From: Microbotryomycetes sp. JL201
Lineage: Eukaryota; Basidiomycota; Microbotryomycetes
Reading direction: 5' to 3'
Assembly (NCBI GenBank): GCA_033819885.1
Contig: JAQYUZ010000010.1
Location: 372,001-436,000, forward strand
DNA: 64,000 bases
Part shown: positions 1-14,109 of the stretch, in pieces
Position numbering within the stretch: the first letter of the stretch is position 1
Layout: each line of letters starts with the position of its first letter
The notes under the pieces: generated by a model
The model's database searches: none
What the model was told of the DNA's origin: nothing
Seen by the model: the letters and a program-made list of their open reading frames with translations, nothing else
Program-made: the position numbers and the translations under genes

Positions 1-803
1 TTGATGCACACTTTCGAGAAGAAGCCATCATGGGAGCAAGCATACAATGTTGATCACTTTGGCGGTCTTCTTGGCGCGCCTCTGACTGGCCCCATGGGCG
101 GATTCGGCAAGTTCTTGCTCGTCATCCTAGCAATGTCTATTGTGGCCAACAACATTCGTGAGTGCTCCCGTCTTCCTCCGTGGCAATCTTGCCCGGCCGA
201 CTCCGAGAGATATTGCTCGATGCCCTCATCGGCTCGCTTGTTGTATCTCGGGAGGCCGTGCATGGTCCGCCATCTCGCGACAATAATGGCGGAGACTGAT
301 TCGATGGTCTATTGACAGCCAACATGTACTCGTTCGCACTTACTTTCCAAACGCTCGGATCCCAAGCTCAGAAGATTCCTAGGATGTTCTTGGTTATTCT
401 CGGCACAGGCATTTATATTGCAGTCGCCATTCCTGGCGCCTCCTCGTTCGAGGATTTCCTCGACCTTATGCTCGTCATCCTCTCTTACTGGCTCGCCATC
501 TACTCGTGCATTCTCATCGAGGAGTTTTTCATTTTCCGTCAAGGTTCCTTCACCAAGGGATTCGACCTTGAGCGATACAATGACTTGTCGGCCCTTCCAA
601 TCGGCTTGGCAGCGTTCGGAGCAACTGCCATTGGCGCTTGCGGAGCCGTCCTTGGTATGGCGCAAGTTTGGTGGATCGGTCCAATCGCCAAAGCGATCGA
701 ACCCAAGTTTGGAGCAGACATTGGATTTTTGCTCTCGTTCGGTTTCTCTGGAGTGGCCTATCCTCCTTTGCGTTACCTCGAGCGCAAGTACTTTGGCAAG
801 TAA
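1..803 (+). CDS. Purine-cytosine permease (NCS1/Fcy2 family), C-terminal part
   Basis: This is the C-terminal portion of a plasma-membrane proton symporter for purines and cytosine; the 5' end lies outside the window. Exons are 1-157 and 319-803, joined at a GTGAGT...CAG intron. The junction restores NNIPNMYSFALTFQTLG, the Asn-Asn-Ile-Pro motif with following helix that is typical of fungal Fcy2-type carriers. Several hydrophobic helices follow (FLLVILAMSIVA, IYIAVAIPGA, LMLVILSYWLAIYSC, two Gly/Ala-rich segments near the end) and the protein stops after a basic RYLERKYFGK tail. Family membership is clear. The exact substrate cannot be read from this part. Confidence 0.9.
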
Positions 804-1135
804 ACCAGACGTCCGAAGATTTGGTCCGGCAGTTCATCGATGCCGCTCTATTTGTGCTTTGTGGTTGTTTCGAGTTTTAATTTCACTGGGTTAGAAAGCT
901 TCATTGAGGTTTGTCGTCTGTGGGACATTTTGTGATCAGGGTGAATTTTGATATGTGCCAAAATCTGTTGTAATGCTTCTCAGTAACCGCGCGAATTCGG
1001 GATGTTGGCCGCGGAGTTGCTGGTTTGACGCGTTACGGACCGATCGCAAGGCAAAACTACAATTGGAGGAGGCTGTTCGCGACTGTAATGGCAGTTCGAT
1101 GGATTCTGTGATTCTTTTGCAAGACAAAACTACTT
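804..1135. other. Convergent 3' intergenic region
   Basis: This stretch separates the stop codons of two convergent genes, the permease and prohibitin. It should hold both 3' UTRs. I see no gene or repeat in it. Confidence 0.5.
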
Positions 1136-2373
1136 TTACTGCTGTGACGGTACCTGCAACAAGACGTTGCCACCTCCAGGCAGATATGTAACATTCTTGC
1201 CCTGCGTTGCAAAAGAGGCAAGGGAGAATCAATTTCAACGTCTGTATCGAATCAAAAGTCTGACGTGACTGACCTGTGACAGGGTGTGCGCAATGTCCTT
1301 TGAGGCTTCGATCCTTCGGAACTGAACGAGACCTTCGCCTGCCTTGTTGAGTGCGCGCGAGATGATTGTCGCAGCCTCGGCTTCTCCCTCTGCGCGGACA
1401 ACTGCAGCTTGACGCTCTTGTTCGGACTATTCGACAGGATCATTAGTCAACAACGTCACTGTACGCTCGCCGTCCGAGTCACTTACGCGCTCGACGATGA
1501 ACTTGGCTCGCTCAGCCTCTACAGACGTGCGCCAAGCAAGTCAGCATCAAGACATGGTCAAATTCCATGTCAACTCGCCCTGTTGTGCAATCTGCTTTTG
1601 CTCTACTGCCTGAGTGAACTCCTTGCCGAAGGTCATGTGGGTCTGCGGTACTCGACGTCAGCACACACTCAGGTGCAGCGTCTTGATCGGATGCACGCAC
1701 AATCGACACGTCCTCCAATACAATGTTGAACTCTGAAGCTCGCTTGAGCAAGTCTTCTCTGATTCTCGAGCTGACGACTTCTCGCTGCGTGATCAACTCT
1801 GCTGCGTCAAACTGAGCGACGGTCGCCTTGAGGACCTCGTTACCGATCGAAGGCAGCACGCGTTCGTCATAGTCGAGGCCGAGCGAGCGGTAAATGGTGG
1901 CCAAGTGGCGTGTGTCTGGTCGCGACATGACGCGCAATGTGAGCGAGACCATTTGCATGTCTTTTGAGCCCGTTGTTGTGGAAATGTTCTGACACAAATT
2001 AGAGCGGGCAAGAGTTGGCATCAGCGGTGCCGATGGGCAAAGGCGGCGTGCGGCAGACTGACCCTCGGCTTGATGCGCACGTCGTACAAAATGGGTCTCT
2101 GTGGAGAGCGAATAGAAGGACGAGGGAGGAGTCAGTTGAAGGCCTTTGACTGTGTTGCTGGTCGCGGGCCCGGTCGCTTGCCTGGAGCCATGGGACCAAG
2201 AAGTGGGTGCCCTCGTTTGACGGCTGCTCGCGCACGCCCGAGAACCGATCAAAGACGATGGCGCGGTGTCCACCGGGCACATCGTACAGGGACGCCTGGA
2301 CGAGCGAGACGCCAATGATGCCGGGCACGAGCAGGCGTGACATGGTCTCGACGAGACGCGGCGCCGACGACAT
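1136..2373 (-). CDS. PHB1: Prohibitin 1 (mitochondrial inner-membrane scaffold)
   Basis: Prohibitin 1 forms ring complexes with Phb2 in the mitochondrial inner membrane and acts as a scaffold/chaperone. The start gives [18 protein letters not shown] followed by the membrane-proximal [10 protein letters not shown]. The SPFH core has [49 protein letters not shown] and [14 protein letters not shown]. The C-terminal coiled coil contains [20 protein letters not shown] and the end is [20 protein letters not shown] place about six introns. Two have GC rather than GT donors, at 2099-2181 (GCAAGC) and 1519-1578 (GCGAGT), and both are needed to restore conserved residues. The gene is divergent from the NKAP gene across only about 160 bp. 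Confidence 0.95.
1519..1578 (-). other. GC-AG intron in PHB1
   Basis: Donor GGCGAGT, acceptor CTGTAG, 60 nt. No GT donor in the vicinity restores the conserved QQEAERAKF junction. Confidence 0.8.
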
Positions 2374-2534
2374 TCTGCAGACTGCGAGCGTAGTCAGCAC
2401 GATTAAAGCAGGTGGGGCTGGGGTATCGGAGACAGTCGAGCGCACCGGCTTCCGGGGGGTGGTGTCGAGGAGCAGAGGCCAAGAAGAGTCGCATCGGCGC
2501 TTGCGCTTCTGCTGTGAACCCTCGCGCGCCGACA
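2374..2534. promoter_or_regulatory. Compact bidirectional promoter, PHB1/NKAP
   Basis: Only 161 bp separate the two divergent start codons, so both promoters and both 5' leaders must share this interval. I see no obvious TATA box. The role is inferred from gene arrangement only. Confidence 0.45.
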
Positions 2535-4092
<1,558 letters not shown>

Positions 4093-4156
4093 AAGGAAAA
4101 AAAAAAAGTTCGTTTGTTGAATTTTTCCTTCTTTTCTTTCTTTCTTGTACAACTAT

Positions 4157-6336
4157 CTACTCTGCTGTCAATACTTTGAGACACTCGCTGCCAAACGTCT
4201 CTGGCTGCCAATCGACTCCCAGTCTTTTCCATACGACGGGTGACATGCCTAGATCAACAAGCACAATCTGATTCAACCTCTTTTCACTTTGCGCCACTTG
4301 CCTTTGCTCGTGAAACATGCGGGCAGCGCCTTGTCTCAACGAGCCTCGACAAACAATGTAAGTCGGCGCGATCGACTTTGTTGATTGACCAGCGTGGACG
4401 GTATGATGTTGCAGTTCAAGGCCAGTGTCGTGGTCGATTCCTGCTGCCGAATCAATCGACAAAATGGCTGGTGCGTCCTGACCGGCCAGGTACGAAAAAA
4501 GCTCGCTGTCGACAGACGTTGTCGGCGCCTTTGTCGATGCGCTGACGCATGGATACAGGGCGTCGATGACGAGCGAGGTAGTCTTGGTCATGTCTGCATT
4601 TGGGCACCATCAGCGAGCCTCTCATCAAGGCGCAATCGGGTTGCTTGCCAGCGAGATCCCGGATAATGCGACCTCCGGCGGATGAGAACTGAGACAATAG
4701 ATGTCAGCTGTGCAAGGCCTCGTCGCAACGCCCTGCGGACGAACCACACGCAAGCCTTCTCTCAACTCTGGCGTGGGTGCCGCGGTCGACTTTGGCATGA
4801 GAGCGGTCACCCTGCCACCTCTGTTGAGCAGCATGACACCAGTACGTAGAGCCGTCTCTGCTTTCTCACTCTCGCCGCACAGGATACAGACCTCTGGACT
4901 CTGCCCGACGTCAAGCGAGAGGTGGCGAAGAACAAAGAGCGCGATACCAAGTCCGGCTACTTCACTTCGTTGAATCAGAGTGGGACCAGTTTCGATCTGC
5001 ACCGAGTCATAATGTGTGAGTGATGGCGGAGCGAAACAGGGATGCACGCACATCAGCGATCGACAACGCTTCGCGAAACTGTTTCAGCGAGATCGCACTG
5101 CAACGAACGTCTTCGTCCGTCCTGAAAGACAAACTGGCCCCGGTCACTTCCTGTCTCATTTCATTGTATTCTTGTCCGGGCTTGATCGTCGACCGCCGAC
5201 TGCTCAAGTACGGTCGCCTGTCGACGACAACATCAAAGTCGCTGTCGCTCTCCGTCATGGCGCTGTCTGGCCCTGCCTGCTCCGATTGACTCTCTGTGCC
5301 TGTCGTAAACTCTTCGTCCTCTGTTTCGACTTCTGACGTCGTTTGCGAGTCGACAAGCTCATTGTCTCGCTTGAGACTCAGCGCCTCGAGAGCTTGCGCT
5401 GTATCTTGTTGCTGATCCTGCAGCTCTCTTTCCGACAAGACGGACTCGTTCGAGGCCAATTTTGACATGTAAGGATTATGAGCATGACGCTTGTTGTGCG
5501 AAACCAGTCGAGAAGCCGGATCAGTTTGATCTTGCGACTGGATAGACGCGATCAGCGCCGAGCACTCGTCACAACTAGCAGAAAGCTCACGCGTATCTGC
5601 TCAAAGACGGCTTTTTTGTCAAACGATCTCAAGCCGGCGCCAAAGTCAAACTCTTGCTCGAGTGAGCTTGCTGCCGTCGGCGCTTTTGCATCGTTGGCTG
5701 CAAAGGATAAAGGATGAGCAATGCTGACTCTCATGCCGAAAGTGCGCACTCACCAGTCTTCTTCTACAAGATGAGCGAGCGAGAAGTCGGGCTCGTTGGT
5801 CAGCGCTTTTTACTCGAGCTCGAAAACGAGCCAAAGAAACGCACTTTACGTCTGTTCTTTTTCTGACTGTGGTCGTCACTGGTGTAAGCGTCACTCGACT
5901 CTTGCACAGCTACGTGCTTGTGCTTGGCCTTTGGTGTCGTCCGCACCCGACTCGGACTCGGCGTCGAGGTCGACGTTGCATGTCCTTGGGCTTTGCTGCT
6001 CGTTGCGTCAGCTTGTTGCTGAAATTGCTTGGCGACAGGTGTATCCGCTGACGACTGGTCCTCACTCGCCCTCTGCTGCGTCTCTTGCCCCGATCCAGCC
6101 GTGTCTTGCCTCGATGGAACGCTGACCACTTGCAACTCGACAATATCATTTCTGTTGACGGTCCAATCTCCTACGTGACGACTGCCTGCCTGGCTCGCTG
6201 ACCCGCCGAACGTGACGACAGTGTCGGCGAGCGAGATTGTCCCTTGTTGTACGTCCAGAGCCGTCACGGTGCCTTGTATCGTTGCTCCGGTACGTAGTCG
6301 ACATGATACGGGCAGACCGACGAAAGATGCCGCCAT
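4157..6336 (-). CDS. EDC3: Enhancer of mRNA decapping 3
   Basis: Edc3 is a P-body scaffold that activates the Dcp1-Dcp2 decapping enzyme. The order of parts is canonical. An N-terminal LSm domain starts at MAASFVGLPVSCRLRTGATI. A long Ser/Gln-rich linker follows. The FDF segment EFDFGAGLRSFDKKAVFEQI joins, after an intron, to a motif ending RLVSHNKRHAHNPY. The C-terminal YjeF-N Rossmann domain has VCILCGESEKAETALRTG, GGRVTALMPK, SLVIDALYP, SIDSAAGIDHDTG and IVLVDLGMSPVVWKRLGVDW. About six introns are needed. One, 4594-4648, has a GCAAGC donor and joins RDLAD to MTKTT. One donor upstream of FSSAGGRI is ambiguous (GTGGTT or GTTGCG). Confidence 0.92.
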
Positions 6337-6717
6337 GATCGGCGCAACTGTGTCGGCAGGCGGCGAATGATCAAAGGCAAAAGCGAAACGAACGCCACTC
6401 TCAATAGGTTGAGATGAAATTATTGGGCTATTTGAAGATAAATACCGACAAGACTTTCGTCTCGCTGCTCAAGTGCCACTCAATCGGTGAAATGTTGCAT
6501 GTGGCGCGCCTCCTTCTCCTTTCCGAGGAGTTTTGATCATTGAACAGCGCTAAATTACAAATGCTGCGAGCAATCATTGAGATGAAACAGAGGCAGAAAA
6601 GCGTCTGGTGGAACAAAAAAAAGAGGATTTGGGTATGCTGCTGGTGATCGTACATGGACAGCGCAGATCCGGGATGAGGGCTGATCAGCCGGCCGACTGG
6701 ATCCGCCGACTGTCGGA
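6337..6717. other. Intergenic region upstream of EDC3
   Basis: About 380 bp lie between the EDC3 start and the G-gamma stop, both on the minus strand. This is presumably the EDC3 promoter plus the G-gamma 3' UTR. I see no gene in it. Confidence 0.4.
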
Positions 6718-7262
6718 CTATTGTATAAGGCAGCACCCTCCCCCTCCTGTAGCCTGGGCTGCGTATGGATCTGCTCCCTTCTCGACCGGTCCCCAGACGC
6801 TCGGAATTAGGTAGTCGCGCGTCGTCTTGCAATATCGAATCAAGCTGTAGCGAGCGGTGCAATCGTTAGTCGAGCCGTGGAATGCTTTGCGGAATGGATG
6901 CCGAATCGTCGAGGGCAGCATTCGAGACCCAATGTATCGACAAGGTGCGCCCCGCTCGAGAACAAAAGGACGCTCGGGGCGCGCAGGCGTGTGCACGCGG
7001 CCCGGGGCCGCTCATGAGACCGCACAGGCAGACTTACGACGCTGAAGCCTCTGAAACGCGGACTCGTTGTCTCTCCAAGTCTTCTCTTAGCCTCTGATTG
7101 TGCTCTGTCAGCCGTCTGAGCTTGAGCTCGCTGCAAGCGGCAACAGGCGTGAGGGCGCACACCATGGCCGGTCGAAAGCAGTCAGCACGCTCGTTCTCAC
7201 AGCCGGCAGACGTTTGAGTCGGGCACAGACCTCATTGACGGTTTGCCCTTGCTAGCACTCAT
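6718..7262 (-). CDS. Heterotrimeric G-protein gamma subunit
   Basis: This is a small three-exon gene of about 84 codons. The first exon gives [10 protein letters not shown]. The second starts [18 protein letters not shown] and continues to EASAS, which is the GGL-type coiled-coil helix that pairs with G-beta. The third is [20 protein letters not shown], then KGADPYA and a Gly-rich end with terminal CCLIQ. The final CLIQ fits a CAAX prenylation box, with an upstream Cys available for palmitoylation. Length and motifs match basidiomycete G-gamma proteins that act in pheromone and nutrient signalling. The second intron is long (about 180 nt). The farnesyltransferase beta subunit that could modify this CAAX box lies at the far end of the window, by coincidence of position. 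Confidence 0.9.
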
Positions 7263-7779
7263 GGTCGTTGCCGTTTACACGGAGCCAGCACGGGGGCTCG
7301 TGCGTCGGCGTGGCGGGTCTCGCTCGAGCTCGTCACGAGATGGCGCAGCGCGCTTGAGTCTAGTCGACTGGTGTGAGGAGCCACAGACAAGCAAGAGAAC
7401 ACCAAGCGGGGACGATGCTCTGGTCGGACACAAGTAAGACGAGGACGTTCCCCCGAGTGACGCTCGAGCGATCCACTTTGGCATGACCCAAAACAATTGC
7501 TCGCGAGGCAGACGAAAACGAATTGGTCTGAAAGATCTGATTCACGCATGCTCATGGTGCCCGCTGATATACAGCATGTCTCGCAGCAGACGAAATAATA
7601 AAAAAAAAGATATCCGAGCCAGGCGCCTGGAGCGTGAGCGCAGGCATTCGATTTGGCAGTCCCCAGAGGCTGCGGCTCGTTGGTGGTTCAACGCGAGCAC
7701 GACCGTCATCTTGTGCGATTGGGCCATAGCGGACCCTCGCGCGTCCCAGGCAGACGAGATCAGCGTCTCGGCGCGCGCT
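7263..7779. promoter_or_regulatory. Divergent promoter region, G-gamma / Zn2Cys6 regulator
   Basis: About 517 bp lie between divergent start codons and should hold both promoters. Open frames run through it but match nothing I recognise. I could not identify specific sites. Confidence 0.4.
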
Positions 7780-10700
7780 ATGAGCGCTCCATCGGCCGGC
7801 CTCGGCGTGCAGCAGCCACTCGACGTTCAGACGTCTGTAGAGCACCTCGCGGCTACGTACGACATCGCCAGCAGTGACAAGCACGGCTTTCAGGGCGCTG
7901 TCGATCCGGCATCTGTCATGTGGCGCGCGCACCGAGGCTCGCAACTGACATCGGGTCCGGCTGCGGCACCGGCCCTGTTTGCGCACGCTGCAGCCCACCA
8001 CGATCAACCATTTGACAGTCTCGGACTCGGAGGCACCTATGAAGGTAGATCTGATGCAGCGCACGATGTCAAACCTGTCGTCGACGGGGGCGGCGCCAGC
8101 GGTGACGGAGACTTGCGAGAGTCGCAATCTGGCCCGGTCAAGCGCAAAGCACAGAGCAAAGCACACGCTGAGAAGCCGTCACTGGCGAGGGGATTGGCTT
8201 GCACAGTATGCCGAAAGCGCAAATTGGTCAGTTCACTGCCTCGCCCTGCGTCTAGCACGGCGCCTCGGTCTGACTTCGAGCCTCGCTATTGAAAGCGCTG
8301 CGACGGCCAGAGACCAGAGTGCGGCACATGCGTGCGACTTGGACATCAATGTGTGTACGGAGATCCCGTCCACGAAAAGCTGCATGAGCGCATCAAAGAT
8401 CTCGAGGCCAAGATGGGTGAGCTCGACTGGTTCGGTCGCACGAGAAACTTTTGAAACGCGATCGACTCATATCTGGCGATCCAGAATCAATGCAGCTCGA
8501 GCTAGACGGATACAGAGCAGCAGACAAACAGGTAGATCACACTCCGCATCGACCAGACTTGCTCGACTTGCCGCTGTCGAACCCGCCCCCGGTACCAGAC
8601 TTGCCTTCTTTTGACGCAGCGACGATGGCACAGGTTGACGCGTTCAGCCAGTCTACCGGGCTCGTCAGCCCGAACGTGCTTGGGCAGGCTCAAATCGGTC
8701 CAGCTTTCGCCAGTCCGAACACCGCCTCGCCGTCACATCAAACAGCCCATGGCGGCGCCAAAGTCTTGGGCGCGCCACCACATGCACCAGTCAGTGGCGT
8801 CGATGTCTCACAGCTTCACGCATACAACGGCGATTATGCACCAGAGCCGGCCGGAGCAAACCTCTCAGGGTTCAACTCGACCTCTCCTGGCGCAGGTTCG
8901 TCGCCAGCTTCAGCCAAGCCTGCCCTCAGCACCCCTTACCACACCTCGGAACTCAAGCTGGGTCCTGCGCCGGCTTCTGTCCCGCTCTCCGTACCCGATT
9001 CGGCCTATCATCTCGCGGCGAGCCAGTCGCCGTCCGTTGCGCCGTTCCCTCTTGACAGCACGACTCTGCTTCCGCACATGCTCAACGGGTCCGACTGGCA
9101 AAACGAGTCTGGCGTGTCCACCACTTGGGGTTCGGAACTACCCAGCTACCCTATCATGCTGGAGCTCGCGACGTTATACTTTGGAACAGTCCACCAGCAT
9201 TTTCCATTTTTGCACCGCTCGCGCTTCCTGTACTCGCTCAACAACCCTACGTCGCTTACATCGCCTCCGTCCCTTTCTTTGATCTTTGCCGTGCTGGCCA
9301 TCGCCGCTTCCTATCACGACGCGCCTCATATACGATCTAGCGCATCTCACTTTTACACTCAGGCACGCGACAAGGTTGAATTGGCGCTCAATGTTGGCGT
9401 TCAGGGGCGAAGAGGTCGGACTGTCGCAACACTCACCGTCGAGATCGTCCAAGCTTTGTCGTTGCTGACGATGATCGAAATGAGCAATTCTGACCACCAG
9501 CGGGCGCACTTGACGATCGGACAGGCTGTAAGAGTCGCGGCGATGCTCGGACTGCACAGAATGGACGAAGATCGAATCGAATCATTGGAGGGCTCGCACG
9601 GACGCAGTCAGCGAAGATTGAGACCTCCGGCTCTACATGCACTGCCGACCGATCCAGTGTTGCTCGAAGAATGTCGCAGAACTATGTAGGACCCGCAACG
9701 CTACATCTCTCTTGGCTCCAGCTGACGTTGGCGCGGTTCTGCAGGTGCACCGTCTTTTGTCTCGATAGGTTCGAATCTGGCTGCATCGGATGGCCTCCAG
9801 CGATCAGTGAGCTCGACATTCGCTTGCTCTTGCCATGCAGCGACCACTTGTACGACAACGGCGTCTGCTCTTTCTCCGACAACCCTTTGTGGTGGCCATC
9901 GTCGATGGTTCTCGATACGAACGAGCACCAAATCGGTCCCTCGGTGTCTCCCTTTGGTTGGCTCATTCGTGTTTTGTGGCTGGCTGGACGAATCCAAGAA
10001 GAGACCTACAGGTCTGCAGGCAGACCTGCTGCCGGACCCTGGTCCAACTTTGACGTAGCACCGGTCGACGACGTTGGAAGGGTCGTCTCAATGGATCAGG
10101 CATTGGATTTCTTGAGGGCTAGAGTGACGCAAGACGCGAGCGTCAGCATGACGAGAACGAGGTTGGTTGACGGCCCATTGGTCATGACATTGCTCGTTAT
10201 CCATTGGTGAGCTTGCGCAACCGGTGACGGCGCTACCGCGCGGCTGCTGCTAACATTCTGGTGAAAACCTGCAGCTCGTACATCAACTTGCATCACTTGC
10301 GCGTTGGGGTTGGCATGTCCAAGGTGCCGTTTGATCCCCAGGGTCAAGTCATTGTTGGCTCGGCGGAGTATAGCATGTCCCGGTGCATCGAGGCAATCAA
10401 AGCACTCGTCGACGTCAGTACTCGGGTAACGTCCCGTGACAACAGAAGGCTGATATGTCTATCGACAGATCATGACACAATTGACGGTTTATGAGAATTC
10501 GCGTACGAGCCTGTACGGCTCGCGGATCAGCACGTTCACTGCATTTGTGCCTTGTAGGTCGAGCTTTTAACAGTGTCGCGAAGATCCGTGGCTAAATTTG
10601 CCTCGTTCTTTAGACACATGCTACTGTATAGTCTTTCCTGCTCGGTTCACAACAGGCGACTGGGCCGTCATCGGTGGGTTATACGCGGTCAATCGTTACA

Positions 10701-11123
10701 GGCAGTGCGAGCTGATGCGAAACGTGTCTGAAGCACAATCTCGCACGCGCGAAGAGAACGTTACGGCCCGCGTGAGCGCGACATCTGTCCCGTCTGGCGA
10801 CGACGTTTTTGGACCAGCGATGGATGATTATCGCGTCAACGCTCTTGACACTTTTTGCGAGTCGCTCGAGCGCATGGGTACCGTGTGGCCCATTGGCAAA
10901 AAGGTTTGTCTCGCGGCGGCCTCGACACCCGATTTAGCCATTGTTCTGGAACTAATAACTTGAACGGGCACAGTTTGCAGCTCTAGTTCAAGCGGATCGT
11001 GCTAAATTGTGGTCTATGATCATCTCGAGGGGCAATGGTGGTGGCAGGCCTGCTGGTGTGCGACAGCAGCAGCAGCAGCAACAGCAGTCGCCTGCTCTGC
11101 AGAGCGGCAAACTCACGTATTGA
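7780..11123 (+). CDS. Zn2Cys6 fungal-specific transcription factor
   Basis: This is a nuclear regulator with an N-terminal Zn2Cys6 binuclear cluster of spacing CX2CX6CX6CX2CX6C. It begins ACTVCRKRKL and continues after an intron with RCDGQRPECGTCVRLGHQC. A short coiled coil (HERIKDLEAKMESMQLELDG) and a Pro/Ser-rich linker follow. The Fungal_trans domain is marked by FGTVHQHFPFLHRSRFLYSL, AVRVAAMLGLHRMDEDR, EECRRTM and FCLDRFESGCIGWPPAISEL. The C-terminus has GLY/ALEKM-type helices (DTFCESLERMGTVWP) and ends in an eight-residue polyQ run. I place about seven introns. The segment around 10555-10690 has more than one possible splice path. Target genes are unknown. Confidence 0.9.
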
Positions 11124-11436
11124 CGACGGCAGTGCTCGCGCTTTAGGCGTGCTTCATTTGAAATACCCAAGGCGTTTTTTTTGGGTGTCTGCAGTATGAC
11201 GTAATGGCGATCTCGTTTCGATCGCGCTGGCGACTATCTTGCGCCGCGCGCTGAGGAAACGCCCATGAAGGCGGATCTAGCTTTTTGAATCTCGACACGC
11301 CTGGAGTCAGCTACAGAAGAGCTCGGATCACGGTAGCGACAGAACACCTGCATACCAGATTGAGCACGGTGGTTGAGATTTTCAGTGCGGTCGTCGTTCA
11401 GGCCGGTCCGCAGAGTGCTTGGCTCTCTCGTCGTTG
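11124..11436. other. Intergenic region between two transcription-factor genes
   Basis: About 310 bp separate the Zn2Cys6 gene stop from the proposed first exon of the bZIP gene. It is the probable bZIP promoter, with no coding signal that I recognise. Confidence 0.35.
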
Positions 11437-13755
11437 ATGCAGCCGAGTCTGTCCAGCAATGTCGACATTCAGGGTACGTGTACTGTTTTCAAGTGTTTGG
11501 GTACACTTCACATCCGAGGAACGGAGTCTGTGATCCGTGCTGCAGGTCAAATGCACAGCCTCTTTTTGGGTGTTTGAGCGACGACGACGGACGGGGCGCG
11601 CACGTGCTCGTCACGCGTCATCAGGCACAGAACACGTCCCTCGATTGTTGCTGGCATCTCAAGGAGCGCGATCCGGTGGTGCATGTTACCTTTCTACGCA
11701 CCGATTCCCCGACGTTCTTTGGAGTTCGGCGCTTGGGCCCCACTCGGCTGGGCCGCAGTCCGACGAGGCTCAACCCTCGGGCGCGGGAGCACGTTTGGCG
11801 CATGCCGGACGCGCAGCAAGCTGTTTTCAAGATGCACCTTTCGACCAAAGCTCGATGCTCGCTCGACGCCCGGACAAGCTTGCGGACCGGAATCCACAAA
11901 AAGAATACCCTGCTCATATGTGTATATGCTGACACGATGCAACTTTGCTGGACATTGCAGACACGACTCAGCCGGGAATGATGTGGTTCAGCAACGACGA
12001 GCTCGAGCAAAGTGCAGGAGGTGTAGCCGCGCATAGCTGGCTCGGCGGCGCAGCTAGCCGGCTGCGGTCAGGCCTGACACCGAATATGTTTGACAACGAA
12101 GTCGGTCACCATGCTGCATGGACGCCTTCAGTGTTTGCACATCAGCCGGCCGCTTTGGACGACTCTACCAAATCCTCGTTCGATTATTTCAGCTTGGCAC
12201 CGTTCACAGGTTCCGGCTCGCCGACGACATTGCGACCAGATGACAATTCGAACATCGGTCGTGAACAATACGCGCTTGATGGCATGCATGAATTTGAGCC
12301 ACAGCAGACAACGTTCGACACCGACGACGTGTTTGCCACACTCGACGGCAGGCGCAAGCGGGCCATGTCGTCACCCGCCCTGCTCACACCTGGCGGCAGC
12401 TTGCAGCATGGTCTACATTCCGCTTTTGAACGTGGACCATTCGAGATGCCGCTCGAGCTCAAGCTGATGAAAAGGACCCGACCGAGCACCGGCATGACTT
12501 GGTCAAGTTCAGGGTCAAGGACCATGAGCTCGGTGCAGAGCACGAGTTTGAGTGAAGAGTCACCTGCGTCATCTGCGTCGACCGTTTTGACGCCCCCGGA
12601 CACGAGTATCCCGCCATCCGCCGTCGGCATCGATTCGTTTGTAAACCCGTTTCTAAAGACGGACCAAGACATCTCTGCCGAGGCACCTCAAGACACTGCT
12701 CTCCCCGCTCTCTCTACAACCGTCAGCTTGACTGATCTTGCCGGTTCTGCCACCGTCGGCGAGGCAAAGGAGGTTTTGCCGGCGGTCCCACGGATGCCTG
12801 GTCGTCAAACCGCGTACGAAATGTTTCACATGCCAGCCATTCATACCGAACTCGTCGCCGCCCAACCTTTCATGTACGAACTGGAAGCTCGACAGCCTTA
12901 CAATGTCGTCCTCGGTCCATCCACGACACGGAACGTCGCAGGCAGTGATCCGAAGCTAGCAGACTCGCCTCACACGGACGATGCAGACCTACCAGACTCT
13001 GACAGCCGCAAAGACCGGACGGCAGACAGACGTGCTTCGCTCGAGCGCAACCGGCTCGCCGCTGTCAAATCGAGGCGTAAGAAAAAGGAGCGTGTCCAAA
13101 ATCTTGAAAGTGGTGAGCCATCGGTCGAGCACTTGTCAATCAGTTCAAGCTAACGTTATCTCTGTGTACAGCCGCCAGAGTCCAAGCGACGAAAAACCAC
13201 GCTCTTCAAAATATTGCTCTGTCCCTGCGCCAGGAGCTTACGCAGATACGTCAAAAACTCGACGCACACGACGGCTGTGATTGCGAGCACGTCGTTGGCT
13301 ACCTCGCGCGAGAACGAGCTGGCGGCGGCATTCCTACGATCGACGCACTCGCTGGACGGGTGTTTTCGATCGATTACAAGAATGTTCCAACTCTTGGGTC
13401 AGAAGATGATTGCTACCAGCATCATTTCACACCGACGCCCGAAATTGCAGAGCTGCTTCGCAAGGCTGGCAAACCCGGAGCGGGAGGTGGAGCGCGAGTC
13501 AAGCGAGAACCTTCAGCGTCTTCGGATGCTGTGTCGCCTCCGAGACCTGGCGCGAGGACAAGGCGTCTGACGGCGACAAACAGCAGCAACCTGGTCATGC
13601 CACTCCCTAGCTTACCCGACTTGCCCGAGACGTCAACGATCGCTCCAGGGTCAGACTTGATCGTCAGACCCTCGTCTGCTCCGCCGACAACTCCATCTTG
13701 GGAGCCAGCGACAAACTCGAGCGAGTCTTACTTTACCGCGCCGGCGCAAGCCTGA
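11437..13755 (+). CDS. bZIP transcription factor, Atf1/CREB type
   Basis: The firm part is a long exon beginning near 11961 that ends in a basic region (SLERNRLAAVKSRRKKKERV). It joins across a GTGAGC intron at about 13112 to a leucine zipper (ALQNIALSLRQELTQIRQKL) followed by DAHDGCDCEHVVGYL, an arrangement typical of fungal Atf1/Aft1-type stress regulators. The C-terminus is a Ser/Pro-rich tail. The 5' end is uncertain. I chose ATG 11437 because a 37-nt exon, a second exon 11559-11921 and a GTATAT...CAG intron with a CTGAC branch motif keep the frame open. A start at 11855 is an alternative. A stress-response role is inferred from family only. Confidence 0.82.
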
Positions 13756-14109
13756 AACCAAACACGAGCACAGAGATGCGCGCGCGCGGCCGGTCCTTTC
13801 GCTTTCGTCCTGTCAAGCATATTTTTCACGAACATTTCAACTTGCTTTCACACAAATACACGGACCCTTTTTTTCCCATCGCCACAAACGAATCATTCGG
13901 AAAGCCAAGACGGAGGCACATACACACACGCCCCCCGCTTGGCCGCAAAGGTTTTTCTGACGGTTCTACCAGTCTTTTTGGCGGCCTTGTTGTTTATATG
14001 TTTAACATTGGCGTGGTCTTGTCAGTCACGAGCCTCTTGTTGAATTTCAATCACACACGGAGAAGTTCAACATGAAATCACACGGTCGAGCTGTACGACA
14101 AACGCCGAG
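13756..14109. other. Convergent 3' intergenic region
   Basis: This lies between the bZIP and MFAP1 stop codons and should hold both 3' UTRs. It contains short T-rich runs. No gene seen. Confidence 0.4.

Noticed and set aside
8416-8443. Possible 28-nt ultra-short intron in the Zn2Cys6 gene
   Set aside because: A normal 68-nt intron from the same donor to the CCAG acceptor near 8483 keeps the same frame and is more likely.
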